Shown here: piece after piece, positions 1 through 12,009 of the stretch
Position numbering within the stretch: the stretch's first letter is position 1
Layout: every line of letters starts with the position of its first letter
The notes under the pieces: model-generated
What the model was told of the DNA's origin: nothing
Databases searched by the model: none
The model's input: the letters and a program-made list of their open reading frames with translations, nothing else
Program-made: the position numbers and the translations under genes
Source of the DNA: Arcuatula senhousia
Lineage: Eukaryota > Mollusca > Bivalvia > Mytilida > Mytilidae
Direction of reading: 5' to 3'
Length of the DNA stretch: 64,000 nt
Assembly: GCA_963971305.1 (NCBI GenBank)
Contig: OZ020307.1
Coordinates: forward strand, 63,857,702-63,921,701

Positions 1-1903
1 GCATCTTAAACATTGATACATCGTTATCGTTAAGTTATTTGTCTAACAATAATATATAAAATTTATATTTGGCTAACGTAGAACCAACGTTTAGGCCTAT
101 TAGCAAAATAATGTTGGGCCTATTTCATTAACCAATAATAGGCCAATGAGAGTGCCAATTACAATCCAACGTTTGCCAAATACAGTTTTGCTATCTTGTC
201 CCTCCTTTTTTAACAAAGGTCAAACATGTCCAATAAGTACAGCCTGCATGAAACATATAACAAATGTACAATTAGAAACACACGAGTCATGGAGCATTTT
301 AACAACTAAGTACTATTCACACTTGAAATTTGATTTGCACACCTGGTAATCTCGTCGTTAGGATAACTAGCTCATAAGAGATGGAAAAGAAGTTATATAC
401 GTGTACAGTTCCCGTTAAGTTGGTTTCAATCAACCACAAAATTGTCACATGTTTGATATGGTCAAGATTAAGATAAAACAATTGGAAAATTCTCTGTACA
501 TGTGATTGGTTATCTAATTTTAAAATTTTAATTATCGTATCCAAATTAAAAGATTATCAAAACTGTTTGATGCGAAATCGACTTACTAGGGTTAATTTTG
601 TCTTTACAGATCATAAGGACACGATCAGATGCAACTTAGATTGTAAGTACATTTTCCGACGATACCATGGAAAAACATCCCTGGTAACGACAGCATCCCC
701 TTAGTGAAATGAAAAAAATGACACCGATAGTAAGCAGAGTCATGAGGAAAGTTCTAATACGAACATAGCAATCGACAACGACACTGACTCTAGGATAGCC
801 TGTATTGAAGGAGAATGCTTTCAACGGAGCCACATAAATAAATTTAACACTGAATCTAAGGAGTCATCCGGTGTTGATTGGTTGACACAAAACAAACAAG
901 CAGTTGGCACGATAAACGAAGGTTCCGGTCCTGACAGCGGATCGGGCCAGGCTATCGATTTGAGACTTTATTGTTACTTTGTTATGTTTATATTTAATCG
1001 TCGTAGGATTAAACAGTTACATTTTAGTTATATTCTAAAATGATCCGAAAGAGGCATATGTACCAATGATGCATTCGAATGAAAAAAAAATAAAAGGGTA
1101 AAACACTGGATATTGGGCCTTGGATTTAAAAAAAATGTTAACTTCAATTTCAATTGGAAAAAAATCTCAAATGGACCCCCCCCCACCCCCAAAAAAAAAG
1201 ACAAAAAAAACAATTTTCACAATTCCACAGAAAATTATAACAATAAAATGAGCACATTTGAAAAATAAAATTTAAAAGAATTGCGAAGGTACGTTCCATA
1301 TTTGGTCAACTTAAGCTGTATCTGCATATAAATGCTAGATCATAATTTACAAATAGTCTAGGCTACTAAATATCAAAATACTTATCAAAAGAACAGTGGA
1401 AAATGTATACAGGACAGCTAGGTAGAGAAATGCATACAATCATTGGACATACAGGCTATATCAGTTCATCTTTTGTGGATAATAACCAACATACTACATG
1501 TACTTGATACATATTTTAATGAACATTGTCAAGAACAGAAATAAATTAACCATCAAAATAATTTCAATCCTTTTGGAATATCTGAGGATCAGAAACCCAT
1601 GGCAGCTAGCAAGTAAGCTCAAAGAAAAAGAAAAAAGAACAAAACAGACGGAATGAACTGTTGCTTTATGACAACAGAAACAAGGAATACTGTGTGCGAG
1701 TTCACAAAAGGCTACACTCCGCTTCATAATGGAATCTATATAACAGTCCAATGATCTCCCCTGAATGATATCTGATAAGTGACATTTCTTCGTGCACATC
1801 TCCATATGGTATACGGTTACTTCATTTATCTGAAGTTTCATCAAAATTAATAAAGTGATTTAGGAGGATTTGCACTTACGATATCTCCCATTAAATATTA
1901 TAC
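1..1903. other. Intergenic, no gene seen
   Basis: AT-rich sequence without a recognisable exon. It contains a poly-C/poly-A tract around 1170-1210. An open frame on the minus strand at 1494-1844 has no recognisable domain and is probably chance. Confidence 0.5.
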
Positions 1904-2560
1904 TTAAAATGTTGAAGTCCTATTATTTCCATCCAAGTCTCTCATAAAGTAAATGAAAATAGTAGACCACGGAAACAGCTGCGTCGTATAAAAGAACTTA
2001 AAATAAATTGAACAAGCCCTGGCATATCGAATAGGTTTTGAAATATAAACATCGTCAGCAGGTATGTCACTTTGTAGCTTAGGAAAATTTATAATTTGAA
2101 AATGAAAGTCGCCTCTTTTGTCGTAGATTTTTGTACTCAGATGACCACCGTGGTCAAGGTCGAGTTGCAAATTCAAGAATGACGTTAAGCAACTGGATTC
2201 GGTTGTTTCTTTAATCTCTAACTAATGAGGATATATAGAAGGTATTCATTTACCAAACGAAGCATTGTTGACAGACAATGTATCTGAAAGTGAGATTAAA
2301 GGACATTGCCACTTTCATCTTCTTTACGAATTCTTGAAGAAATTCAGTCTTGTAAGAGTTAAAAACAGGTCGGCAAGGATATTGACATTAGCATCCCTAA
2401 TATATCTCCACAAACATGTTGTGTTTTGTGTAACTACTGGATCCAAATATTGATTTAATATAATTGATGCCCAACAGCCACGTGCGCCTACCTCTCGGAC
2501 CCTACACCCATAGGTGTTTCTGCAGCTCAAAGTAGGACTTCGATTCAATTTCATCGTGGC
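1904..2560 (-). pseudogene. Reverse-transcriptase retroelement relic
   Basis: The minus strand translates to a degraded piece of a reverse-transcriptase family. Short motifs such as STKIYDKRGDFHFQIINFP and KPIRYARACS sit in one frame, and NILADLFL, from the region after RT motif B, lies upstream in another. Frame shifts and stops separate the pieces, so it is not a working gene. A second relic of the same family lies at about 36868-37370, also on the minus strand. The element's class was not settled: the motif is typical of unnamed metazoan RT proteins, not of the Ngaro or Penelope enzymes elsewhere in the window. Confidence 0.55.
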
Positions 2561-2696
2561 TTTAATACAAGGTCTAAGTCGGTGTCGTCAGGGGTCAACT
2601 AAACCCTTGGGTAAACGTGATGTTGTTAAAAATTCTTTGATATTTTTGTGTCTGCTGAATGCTCCAATGGGGTAGATTTGGCTCGCCTTAAAATCT

Positions 2697-2851
2697 AGTT
2701 TAACTCACCATTTCTTTTGAAATGCCTGTACCAAGTCAGCACCATTGCGATCTTTAATTTTTCCGGTTTGTCTTCCTTGTTTTGTCTCGTCTTCCGGACA
2801 TTTGAGATTGATTTTCCAAGTTCGATAATTTTGTTATTACCTTTGTTTACA
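2697..2851 (+). repeat. Dispersed repeat family R1, diverged copy
   Basis: This shares long stretches with copies at 18487-18678 (-), 42459-42644 (-) and 54120-54310 (+), for example GAAATGCCTGTACCAAGTCA and the end GTTATTACCTTTG. It is the most diverged copy. It lies beside the RT relic at 1904-2560, as the R1 fragment at 37500 lies beside the second RT relic. Confidence 0.7.
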
Positions 2852-3215
2852 TCTAAAGAGATAATTGCAAACAATATTATCAGAATCAGAAAAGTCAATG
2901 CAAGACTTAGTTTTTTTATATACATATACAAGAAGTGTCTTTCAGAAAACGCAGGAAAAACTTTAGGATTGCCCTTATTCAGCGTAATTTTGACTATGCT
3001 TGTTCATCATGGTTTTCTGGTTTAAATACAACAATGGAAAACAGACTTTGCTTTGCATAAAATCGATCATTCGTTTTTATCAAAAGCTAAGATTTTCGAT
3101 CGCGCATCAAATATTCAGTGTTTAATGAGATTGGTTTTCTAAACGTAGAAATCAGGGTACGGCAGTTGGATTAAATCATGTTCATAAAATCATGTTCTAT
3201 TAATGCCCATCTTAT

Positions 3216-3930
3216 ATGAAATATAATTTTACCAAACTAAGTGACTGGCTTATTCATTCCTATTACATAAGTTCCAGGCAACATAACGTTTTTGTATCAC
3301 CTGTTCAAAAACTTTTTACTACAACTCCATTAAAGATTGGAATAATCTGCCAAACGACTTCAAAAGTATTCAAAATCTTGATGCATATAAACGGGGCATT
3401 GAAGAAGTTTTATTTAAAAAGCTGAGGTCTGAGTACCAATGTGGATTTTTTGGCCTCGTTGAAGTCTGCTGAAGGTTGTCCATTGTAGTTTTTCTGAATT
3501 GCCGCTTGATTGTGGGCTGTGTCGCGTACACTTATTCCTTATCTCATTAGTTTTTATTATTACTTGATTTTATAACATTGTTTTAATTTTACTATGACAT
3601 ATATGATGCAAATGCCTATCTGTTGACTTTTATAATACTAATGAACTCGTGCTATCTTACTTTTTTATGCATTATATTATTTACGACAAGTGGACCCATT
3701 GGAAATAAGCTCTCTGGATTTCATGGGTAATCCCTGATGTTATGTCAATGCAAGTGTGATATACATAATTATAAATTCAAATTTCTTTAAAAATAGTTTT
3801 TAAGAGTTTTATCATCCCGAAAGATTTTATGTTTTATGTCTTTAATGTAATGTCCTGTCAATAGTCTTGTATATGGATATATGTGTGTGTTGTATATTGT
3901 TAAATATGATATTGTGTCAAAATAAAATTT
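3216..3930 (+). pseudogene. 3' end of a non-LTR (LINE) retrotransposon
   Basis: The frame from 3335 to the TGA at 3470-3472 reads DWNNLPNDFKSIQNLDAYKR and continues GIEEVLFKKL. This is the typical C-terminal tail of LINE reverse transcriptases (WN-LP ... S-FK). The preceding piece, with SRQHNVFVSPVQKLF, is in another frame, so at least one frameshift is present. The following roughly 450 bases are the 3' UTR, ending near AAAATAAAATTTATC at about 3920. It is 5'-truncated and dead. The clade was not assigned. Confidence 0.6.
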
Positions 3931-3969
3931 ATCTTTCTATTAAGAGGACTTGAAAGAAATATTTGTTAT

Positions 3970-5445
3970 GGCCCTGTCACACTATAACGTTTTAGCCAAC
4001 GTGTGCCGAACGTTCAAATAATTTTCTAAAACGTTGGAACACGTTGGCAGTCGATGTAAAACGTATAAAAAATACAGGGATCACCACAGTTCAAAATTCA
4101 AAGGCGGTGCAAGTCTGACGATGATCCTTTTTCTAAACCATAATATATTTATGTATTTATATTTATTTATTCATATTAAATGGTGTTATCTGAGTCTTGG
4201 GTTTTGTTTTCCCACTTGTATTTTAGCTACAAGTCACAATATTCATACATTTTCTATTTAAAAAGGAATAAAGTAAAACTTTGTATGAACCTCAAAATTC
4301 AAGGGTGGAGGAAACAAATTCAAGAGCGGGGTAGCACCGCTCTTGAATAGCCTGTGGTGAAACCTGAAATATCTTGGTGAACGACCACAAAGCATCAGAC
4401 TAACTACCTGCAACGACAAACGACAAACTTATTTAAAACTTATCTATAGCGTTTGTCCAGCGTACTCGACGATTGCCTAGTGCATGTGTGACGGCTGCAG
4501 AACGCATTCATAGAGTTCGTCTAACTAATAATATTTGCTCTCGGTGAGGAGACCCAGGAATTCTGTTCTTTTTACTTTAGTATTATTTCATAATAGCCCA
4601 AATAGATATATTATCTGTCTAAAATGTCTTCATGGATTAAATAATAAATATGGATACATGTAAATTTAGTTTCTTAACAAAAACAATTGGTTTTCGGTGT
4701 TCTGGTAATATATGAATGCATAATTATTCTAAAGCCGTTTTTCAATAGAGATGATTTTTGCACTCAGTCTAAAAGAATAAAAAAATATTATAAATTTTAT
4801 ATTTTGATATGTCCATAATATATAGAGAGGAATGCATGCGCTTGTAAGCAAACTCTCAAAATCTGAAATGAGTGTATGCATGTAAGCAATACCGGTCTGA
4901 AGAGTTTGCCTAGCATCCCTTTTACTGCACTTGACTGATCCTAAACGATCGCCGACAGCATGACGGATGTCCTTGATAGAGAAGAGCGCCTATGCTAAAT
5001 GAATATTAAAAACACATTATCTCAAATGAGTATTGAAGAAAGACATTCGTTACTCGCTGTATTAGAGTAGTTTGTTTACCAACAAATGTTAACCGACAAC
5101 ACGACGGGTGTATCAAAATTTACAAAAAAATATTTTCCATTCCAGACAATCTAAGCTTTCCTTGTTTTATTACATTTTTTTCTTGGCTTTGTACATTGTT
5201 TTTTCTAAATAGTTTTTTCAGGTTTGAATTAATATTTTAAGCTTCAAAAATTGACTTTCCCCGTTGTAATTCAATTTTTTAATAAAATTCTTGGGTTGGG
5301 TTCACCAACGTATGCTGACGTTCGCTAACGTGTTTGTAACGTGTTCATAACTTATGCAAAACTTATGCAACGCACACCAGCGTGTTGAAAATATATTCTA
5401 AAAAGTCGGCACACGTTGGCTAAAACGTTATAGTGTGACAGGGCC
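3970..5445. mobile_element. TIR DNA element, non-autonomous, 1.48 kb
   Basis: The ends are perfect 40-bp terminal inverted repeats (3970-4009 and 5406-5445) beginning GGCCCTGTCACACTATAACG. Several ACGTT and CAACGT motifs lie just inside both ends. No transposase frame is visible. The flanks (TTTGTTAT on the left, ATAACAAA on the right) are also partly inverted, so the true tip and target duplication are unclear. Confidence 0.75.
4319..4347. repeat. Perfect 11-bp stem-loop inside the TIR element
   Basis: TTCAAGAGCGG at 4319-4329 pairs with CCGCTCTTGAA at 4337-4347 around a 7-nt loop. Confidence 0.7.
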
Positions 5446-5527
5446 ATTATAACAAACATCCCAAATTCTCACAGAAATGTCAACATTTAATTACTTTCGA
5501 TTATCGGTAAAATGCGGCTTTTCCCTT

Positions 5528-5597
5528 CGATCTCATCTACCTGATATTTTTTAGTATCATGAACAGTCCGTGATACTAAAATATATCAGATGGGATC
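5528..5597. repeat. Imperfect palindrome of about 70 bp
   Basis: GATCTCATCT, TGATAT and AGTATCA on the left are mirrored by TGATACT, ATATCA and ATGGGATC on the right around a short centre. It could form a cruciform. It may be a tiny foldback element. Confidence 0.5.
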
Positions 5598-5664
5598 ATT
5601 TGATTAATATGACGTCAAATTATGAAATGTGACATAATTTGTGACGTAATTGCACTGAAAACGT

Positions 5665-5820
5665 TTTTGATTGATATTCAGTTATTTTTCATAATTTTGT
5701 GTTTCCATGTTTTGCATGTTGTATGTTTTTGTTCCGTTCTTGTTGGTGTTTACTTCTTTTTGTCTCTGCCCTTTCGGACTTTTGCCATTCCGATACCCCA
5801 TTGGTTCCTCTGCTTCTTTG
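5665..5820 (+). repeat. Dispersed repeat family R2, copy 1
   Basis: The diagnostic core is GTGTTTCCATGTTTTGCATG, then TCTGCCCTTTCGGACTTTTG and CCCCATTGGTTCCTCTGCTT. Relatives lie at 7143-7412, 13655-13785, 45087-45395, 55240-55570 and, inverted, 60785-61110. The family is abundant here and non-coding in appearance; its class is not known to me. Confidence 0.7.
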
Positions 5821-5829
5821 TAACATGTG

Positions 5830-7140
5830 GATGTGTGATTTTAATTACCGATAAAAAGAATATTATATACTTTCCATTTTGATACTATCTACATCTCGTC
5901 TCGTATCAGACTCGACTTAACATGCTCGTCTAATAATACTCACATAAATATATATATACCGTATAAGTTGAATTTTTTTAGGTAATCTTATTTTAGCTTT
6001 TTTCGCGGTACTTTGCATCTTGCTAAAATAAGTACCCTCAAAAATTAAATCTGGTTAATAGATTAATAATGAAACCCGCATAACAGTTATCGCTAAAATT
6101 GAATTTAGTGAAAAAAAGATCTTTAATTTTTAAAAATATATGCGAAATTGAGCTCTTGCGAAAAAAATCAACTCATAATTGAGTATCAAAATATAAAGTA
6201 CATGATATTCTTTATCTATTATTTAGTCTCCTCCTAAAATATGCAAACAAAAAGCAAAAAAAAAACTCTAAAAACCCGACCACAAGAAACAAACAATCAA
6301 AACAAAACATACACACAAAAGCATTGTTCGGTTCTTTTATCGAATAGCCTTCAAAAGCTGATCTACACTTTCAATTGCTGTTATTTGTCTTATTCTAAAA
6401 ATATAAATTTACTTTTCGGCTTTCGAATTTTGAAAATACGTAGGTTCAGCAAAAATGTATCAGTGCATTTTTTGTAATTAATTTGTACCAATGATTAGTA
6501 AAAGATTTGTTTTGTAATTATAATGAACAGTTATATAAATTTTATTACCTGACAATTTCTCCAGTTAGCTTTCATTATTATGGAACCTGCAAAAAATGGA
6601 TATTTCTATATCAAGTGATATGAATATATATATATACCTTTAACATGGTATGATTGGCGTTAAAGCCCGCCTTCTAATACTACAATTTCAAATACACTTT
6701 TGAGATCATCAAGTTGACTGGTAAGTTTGTTAACTTTAATTGCCGGTAAAGGGGAACATTTTATGCAATTTAATTGTAAGCTCAATATTTCATTGATTTT
6801 TTTTTCATGTCCAAAAACAAATATATTTTACCCGTGTGTTCATTTGGCGCTTACAACATTTGATTAACATTTTATAATTAATATTACTTATTTTCTTTTG
6901 CTTGTTTTTCTAACATGATTTTTTTAATTAAATTTAATCATCTTATACACTTGTGTACATGATAACGAAGATTTCTTCACAATGTAAAATCCTACATGTT
7001 TTTGTAAAAATTCTATGTCACAAATACATGAAATATAAATTCGGGGAATGTATAATGTTTACTACATTTTTATACACATGTCAAGTTATTTAAATATTCA
7101 ATTTTGAATTTAACAACTGGACATTTTAATGATTGCTATC
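5830..7140. other. AT-rich intergenic stretch
   Basis: No gene seen. At 5958-6200 there is a TTTCGCG/GCGAAA-rich segment starting ACCGTATAAG, of the type found in small MITEs, but no clear partner terminus was found. Confidence 0.4.
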
Positions 7141-7142
7141 TC

Positions 7143-7412
7143 TCAGATAAGTACAGATGTTAGTTTGCCATAGAGTTTTGATTTGTCTTCCTTTACCGGA
7201 TTTGACACACAGATTTGCGTACTCTTCCGGAACATATGAGTTCATTCTCGTTAAGATTTGCGTGTTGGTGAATACTTCGCGGTTGATTTTGTTAGTTTTT
7301 ATAGTTTATACTTTGTGTTTCATCTTGCTGTTCTCGTTTGTGTTGACTGGTTTTTTCGTTGCCCTTTCGGGCTTTTGACACCCGAACGCCCCATAGATGC
7401 CTCTTTCTTCTT
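7143..7412 (+). repeat. Dispersed repeat family R2, copy 2
   Basis: This is a longer copy. It includes the upstream part (TCTCAGATAAGTACAGATGT, TTTACCGGATTTGACAC) and the core TTGACTGGTTTTTTCGTTGC with GCCCCATAGATGCCTC. Confidence 0.7.
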
Positions 7413-8129
7413 CCTTCATGTATTTAGTCCAGCATTGAAACAAATTGTAATGGTGACAAACATGATGCTGACAATAATGCACTAGAACAGTAAATTATTG
7501 TTTCTTGGAAGGATAACTCTCTTTAAAGTATATGCAGGTTAGGCAAAGGTTTTCTTTTTTTATTTTTATCTATTAACATATGTTAGGTCAACTTAGTTTC
7601 TAGATTATTAACATTGGCACATGTTTTTGAAGTTGTTACCACCTGCATAATTACAAAATATATTAGATTTTTTTAAGAATAGGAAGCCATAATGAACAAA
7701 ATACAATTCCAAAAACGGGTATAAAAACAATTAATTGCAGCTATGCTGTATATCGATATTTCAAGGAGTAACCTCTCATCAGCAGCAAGATAACAAAAAT
7801 CTCACAATATCTTGACTTTTCTTTTTTTCACCCATCATGTTCATAGTTCTAGATTTTGGTGATTTTTTTTCCTTGTGTTTAATATTAGTTTTAGGTACGC
7901 GTTTCTATTTAACAATTTTGTTTTGAACTATTTCATGTAAAGTGATATTTCGTTCTAGTCAATGATGTTTTGCGTTCACAATACGAAATGGCCAAATCAA
8001 ATTTTTTGCCTGAGTTCTTTCATATGAAATTTTGAATTTCCATGTTACCAATCTTTTTGATTCAAATAATACAAATGAGGAGGTTCAACTTTAAAAAAAA
8101 TATGTTGATCAAACTAACTGTTCTATTTG

Positions 8130-8712
8130 ATTTGGTATTCATTCCATAGGCCAAAAACATGAAAAAACATTATTTCAGGGGCCATAACCCCCTATAAGGT
8201 GTCATCTGACAACTTCAACCCTATAAAGACTTTTGTTGAGCTAAATGAGCTGAACATTTAAGCAAGCAACAGCTTTTCTCTATCTGCAATAGTTTTCATA
8301 CTATAGGGCAAAAACATGAAAAAAACGCAATTTTTCACCATTAAGGGGCTGTAACCCCTATCAGGGGTCATCCGACAACTTGGATCATATGGAGACTTTT
8401 GTAGAGCTTTTAATGTTGAACAGTAGGGTGGCATCAGATTTCATCTATCTTTTATACTTTTTGATTTACAAGCCAAAAACAGTAGTCTGACCCCCTGGTC
8501 TATTTTTAGCAACGGTGTCCATGTTTTTCGACAAATCAAAAATCCCCACATCATTTCTGTGGGGAATACCCTAAGGTACCATCAGACCAAATTTGGTTTG
8601 AATCTGTTCAGCCGTTTCAGAGAAGAAGTTTGAAGAAAAGTTATCGACGACGACGACGACGGACGACGACGACGGACGCCAAGTGATGGCAATAGCTCAC
8701 CTGGCCAGCTAA
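8130..8712 (+). repeat. Composite tandem repeat, block 1
   Basis: Units of about 155 bp are anchored on TTTTCAT...GGCCAAAAACA and on GGGGTCATCTGACAACTT-like text (8142, 8295). They are followed by a tail with AAAACAGTAGTCTGACC, a CGACGA microsatellite (8643-8680) and CAAGTGATGGCAATAGCTCA. The same order recurs at 9600-10795, so this is one repeat family with a variable number of internal units. Confidence 0.7.
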
Positions 8713-9599
8713 AAAGGAGCTGGAGTTCAACTAAATTTATATCTTACAGATTTTGTTAAACCGATGTCAATGTGTCTCAACCTTTATTATTCTTGATTGA
8801 TCTAGTGGTATCAAGTTAACTGTACTCCGTGACGCATAAAAATATATTCAATTTAAAAGGTTAATTCATTTTAGAATTCAAAACACGTCGACTATGGTCA
8901 AAAGATGACACAAAGAATCCTTAGAAGCAGTCCAGATGTACTTAACTTGCTCAACCTTTTTGGTAAAAGAAAACAAAATATTGTAACAGGTTGTACCTCG
9001 TCATTTGATAGGGTGTTTTGAGATACATTGAATGGCTACCGCCGTCTTTTTGAAATATAATGAAAGATTAATTATTGTAAACTTTCAAAACTAGGTAAAA
9101 GGAAGTGGTCTTAAAAAAGGTCAACATATTTCATTTGGTAGGAAAAGTCCAATGAAAACTTTTTTATTTCAAGACCAATTTCTGTGGAGATTTTTTTTTC
9201 TATCCTTTTTACTTACCCGATTGTGCCATTAGGGATAAATTCAATGCATTTACCGTACCTTATTCGATACACCATTAGACGTAATCTTATTTGAGCTTTT
9301 CTTTATTTTTGTATACTGCGCATCAATGAAGTAAAGATTCTCAACATCATCAGTTATTCAAAATTTGGAGCGAAACGTTATGCCCTCACTGATTGCTAAA
9401 ATTATTTTTTGGAGTATTTGAAAAAAGTTTTTTTATGATTATCGAGTTTAAACATTTCTTCCTCTCTTTTTTCCTATCAAATGAGGCAAATTGAATATTA
9501 ATGCTGCGCTTGTAGCTAGGCAATGCCAAATCCATATTACTGTTTTTTAAGCTATTTTAGCATTTTCAGTCTTTTGCGTTGACTTTCTGTTTACAAAAC

Positions 9600-10795
9600 A
9601 AGAGGCTCCCAGGAGCCTGAATCGCTCACCTGGTCTTAATGTCAACCCTTTGAAGACTTTTGTATAGCTAAATGAGCTGAATGTTTAAGCAATAAAAAGC
9701 TTTTCTCTATCTGCAATAGTTTTCATTCCAAAGCAAAAAACACTATTTTTCACCTTTAAAGGGCCATAACCCCTTCAAGGGGTCATCTGACAACTTTGAC
9801 CCTAAAAAGACTTTTGTAGAGCTTATTAAGCTGAACATTTAAGCAAGCAACATCTTTTCTCTATCTGCAAAAGTTTTCTTTCTTTAGGCCAAAAACACTA
9901 TTTTTTGCCTTTAAGGGGCCGTAACCACTATAAGGGGTCATCTGGCAACTTTGACCCTATGGAAACTTTTGTAGAGCTAAATGAGCTGAACATTTAAGCA
10001 AGCAACAACTTTTCTCTGTCTGCAATAGTTTTCATTCCATAGGCCAAAAACACTATATTTTGCCTTTAAGGGGCCATAACCCCTATAAGGGGTCATCTGA
10101 CAACTTTGACCCTATGGAGACTTTTGTAGAGCTAAATGAGCTGAACATTTAAGTAAGCAACAGCTTTTCTCTATCTCCAATAGTTTTCATTCTATAGGCC
10201 AAAAACACTATTTTTTGCCTTTAAGGGGTCGTAACCCCTATAAGGGGTCATCTGACAACTTCGACCCTATGGAGGCTTGTGTAGAGGTAAACGAGCTAAA
10301 CATTTAAGCAAGCAACAGCTTCTCTCTATCTGCAATAGTTTTCATTCCATTGGCCAAAAACATGAAAAAATGTTATTTTTCACCTTTAAGGGGCCGTAAC
10401 TCCCATAAGGGGTCATCTGACAACTTCGACTCAATGGAGACTTTTGTAGAGCTTTTGATGCTGAAGCAGTAGCGTGGCATCAGATTTCATCTATCTCTTA
10501 CACTTTTTGATTTACAAGTCAAAAACAGTAGTCTGACCCCCCTGGTCTATTTTTAGCAACGGCGTCCATGTTTTTCGACGAATCAAAAATCCCCACATTT
10601 GTTCTGTGTGGGATACCCTAAAGTACCACCAGATCAAATTTGGTTTGAATCTGTGCAGCCGTTTCAGAGGAGAAGAAGTTTGAAGAAAAGTTAACGACGA
10701 CGACGACGACGGACGACGACGACAACGACGACGACGACGACGGACGCCAAGTGATGGCAATAGCTCACATGGCCTTTGGCCAGGTGAGCTAAAAA
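9600..10795 (+). repeat. Composite tandem repeat, block 2
   Basis: It opens with AGGCTCCCAGGAGCCT at about 9603. About five units of roughly 155 bp follow (anchors near 9718, 9870, 10027, 10181, 10336), then the same tail as block 1, with a (GAC)n-type microsatellite at 10693-10745. It ends in CAATAGCTCAC and GGCCAGGTGAGCT, which are inverted to each other. A long minus-strand frame here is a product of the trinucleotide repeat. Confidence 0.75.
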
Positions 10796-10799
10796 TACA

Positions 10800-12009
10800 T
10801 TTGGTTGTTTTTTTCATTAAAGCAAAAGTTAACTCTATTACAAATATGATTAATGCTTAACCTGTATCGTCCCTGTTCAAACTAAACAAAAATGTGCCCA
10901 AATTGTGTTTCGCCAATGATGAAATTAACCATTTTTTGTTGAATGTATAGGAGGACAGACTTGATTAGCGATTGTTAAAAAATAAATCTATAGACCAATA
11001 TTCCTCTATCATGGATTTATGTCAAAAGGAGTAAGCACTTTCTAGGGTTTTTTGTATAAAATTATTATGTCATAAAAGACAACTGAAAATACATATTTTA
11101 ACATAAAAATATTTATGATAGTAAATACGTTTATAATGTATAATAGTGAATGAGATATTTAAAATATGAAATTAACTTTCGTTTCATTTATATGGCAAGC
11201 CATAAAACTCAAGGCTAATTCATCAAAAATTACTTATTCTCTTAATTTAAGTTCAAACTGTGAGTGTCAAAAATACAAGAAATTCAATCTAACTCTATTC
11301 AGAAATCGAACATTCAGAAGGGAAAAGTTACCGGTTTCAAAAATTCTAAACATATTGCTTATTGTATACTCTTCAAAAAAAGTTACGCATAGATAGAAAA
11401 TTCCCCGTAGGTTTAATGCAAATCAAAACAATTTCAAAACATTATTGCCGAGCTGTTCTACAACCGATTTTCACGAAATAAAATCCAGTAAAAAGAAAAC
11501 AAAATAGAGATTGTTTGTTTAATTTTGAGTAAAATCGTAACATCGCTGCTTTTTAAGATATTGCAAGTGGAACTCAAGTGTACATTTTACGATTCAATTT
11601 CCCGTTTAAATCAATGCAAAATGTTCCGTGAAAAACATTAGTCGTGTTCTACTCCCAATTTCTTAAAAACCATTGAAGTTAGGATTTTGGTCTAAATTTA
11701 TCAAACAATCTTCATTTTGTTTTCTTTTTACTTGATTTTATTTCGTGAAAATCGGTTGAAGAACAGCTCGGCAATAATGTTTTGAAATTGTTTCGATTTG
11801 CATTAAACCTACGGGAAATTTTCTATCTATGCGTAACTTTTTTTGCAGAGTATATGTAGCAAAATAGAAAATTGTTTGCAAAGCATGACGAGTTTTCCAC
11901 TATCATTCACAGTTAGCAAACATTCTGGCAGCCTTGTTTTGTTTAAGGACCGTTTCTACTTTATTGAAATATATTACATATTTCAATGAAAAAGGTGTTT
12001 ACACTATAT
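10800..12009. other. Intergenic stretch with an inverted repeat
   Basis: No gene seen. An imperfect inverted repeat relates 11390-11500 to 11720-11845 (AAAACATTATTGCCGAGCTG against CAGCTCGGCAATAATGTTTT), suggesting a foldback or TIR element of about 450 bp (about 11370-11850). Confidence 0.5.

Noticed and set aside
1494..1844. 116-aa minus-strand frame
   Set aside because: No domain, no splice partners and hydrophobic low-complexity composition typical of AT-rich chance frames.
5958..6200. MITE with ACCGTATAAG end
   Set aside because: No matching inverted terminus was found, so boundaries cannot be supported.
10512..10817. Minus-strand frame rich in Arg and Ser
   Set aside because: Created by the CGACGA trinucleotide run in the composite repeat.
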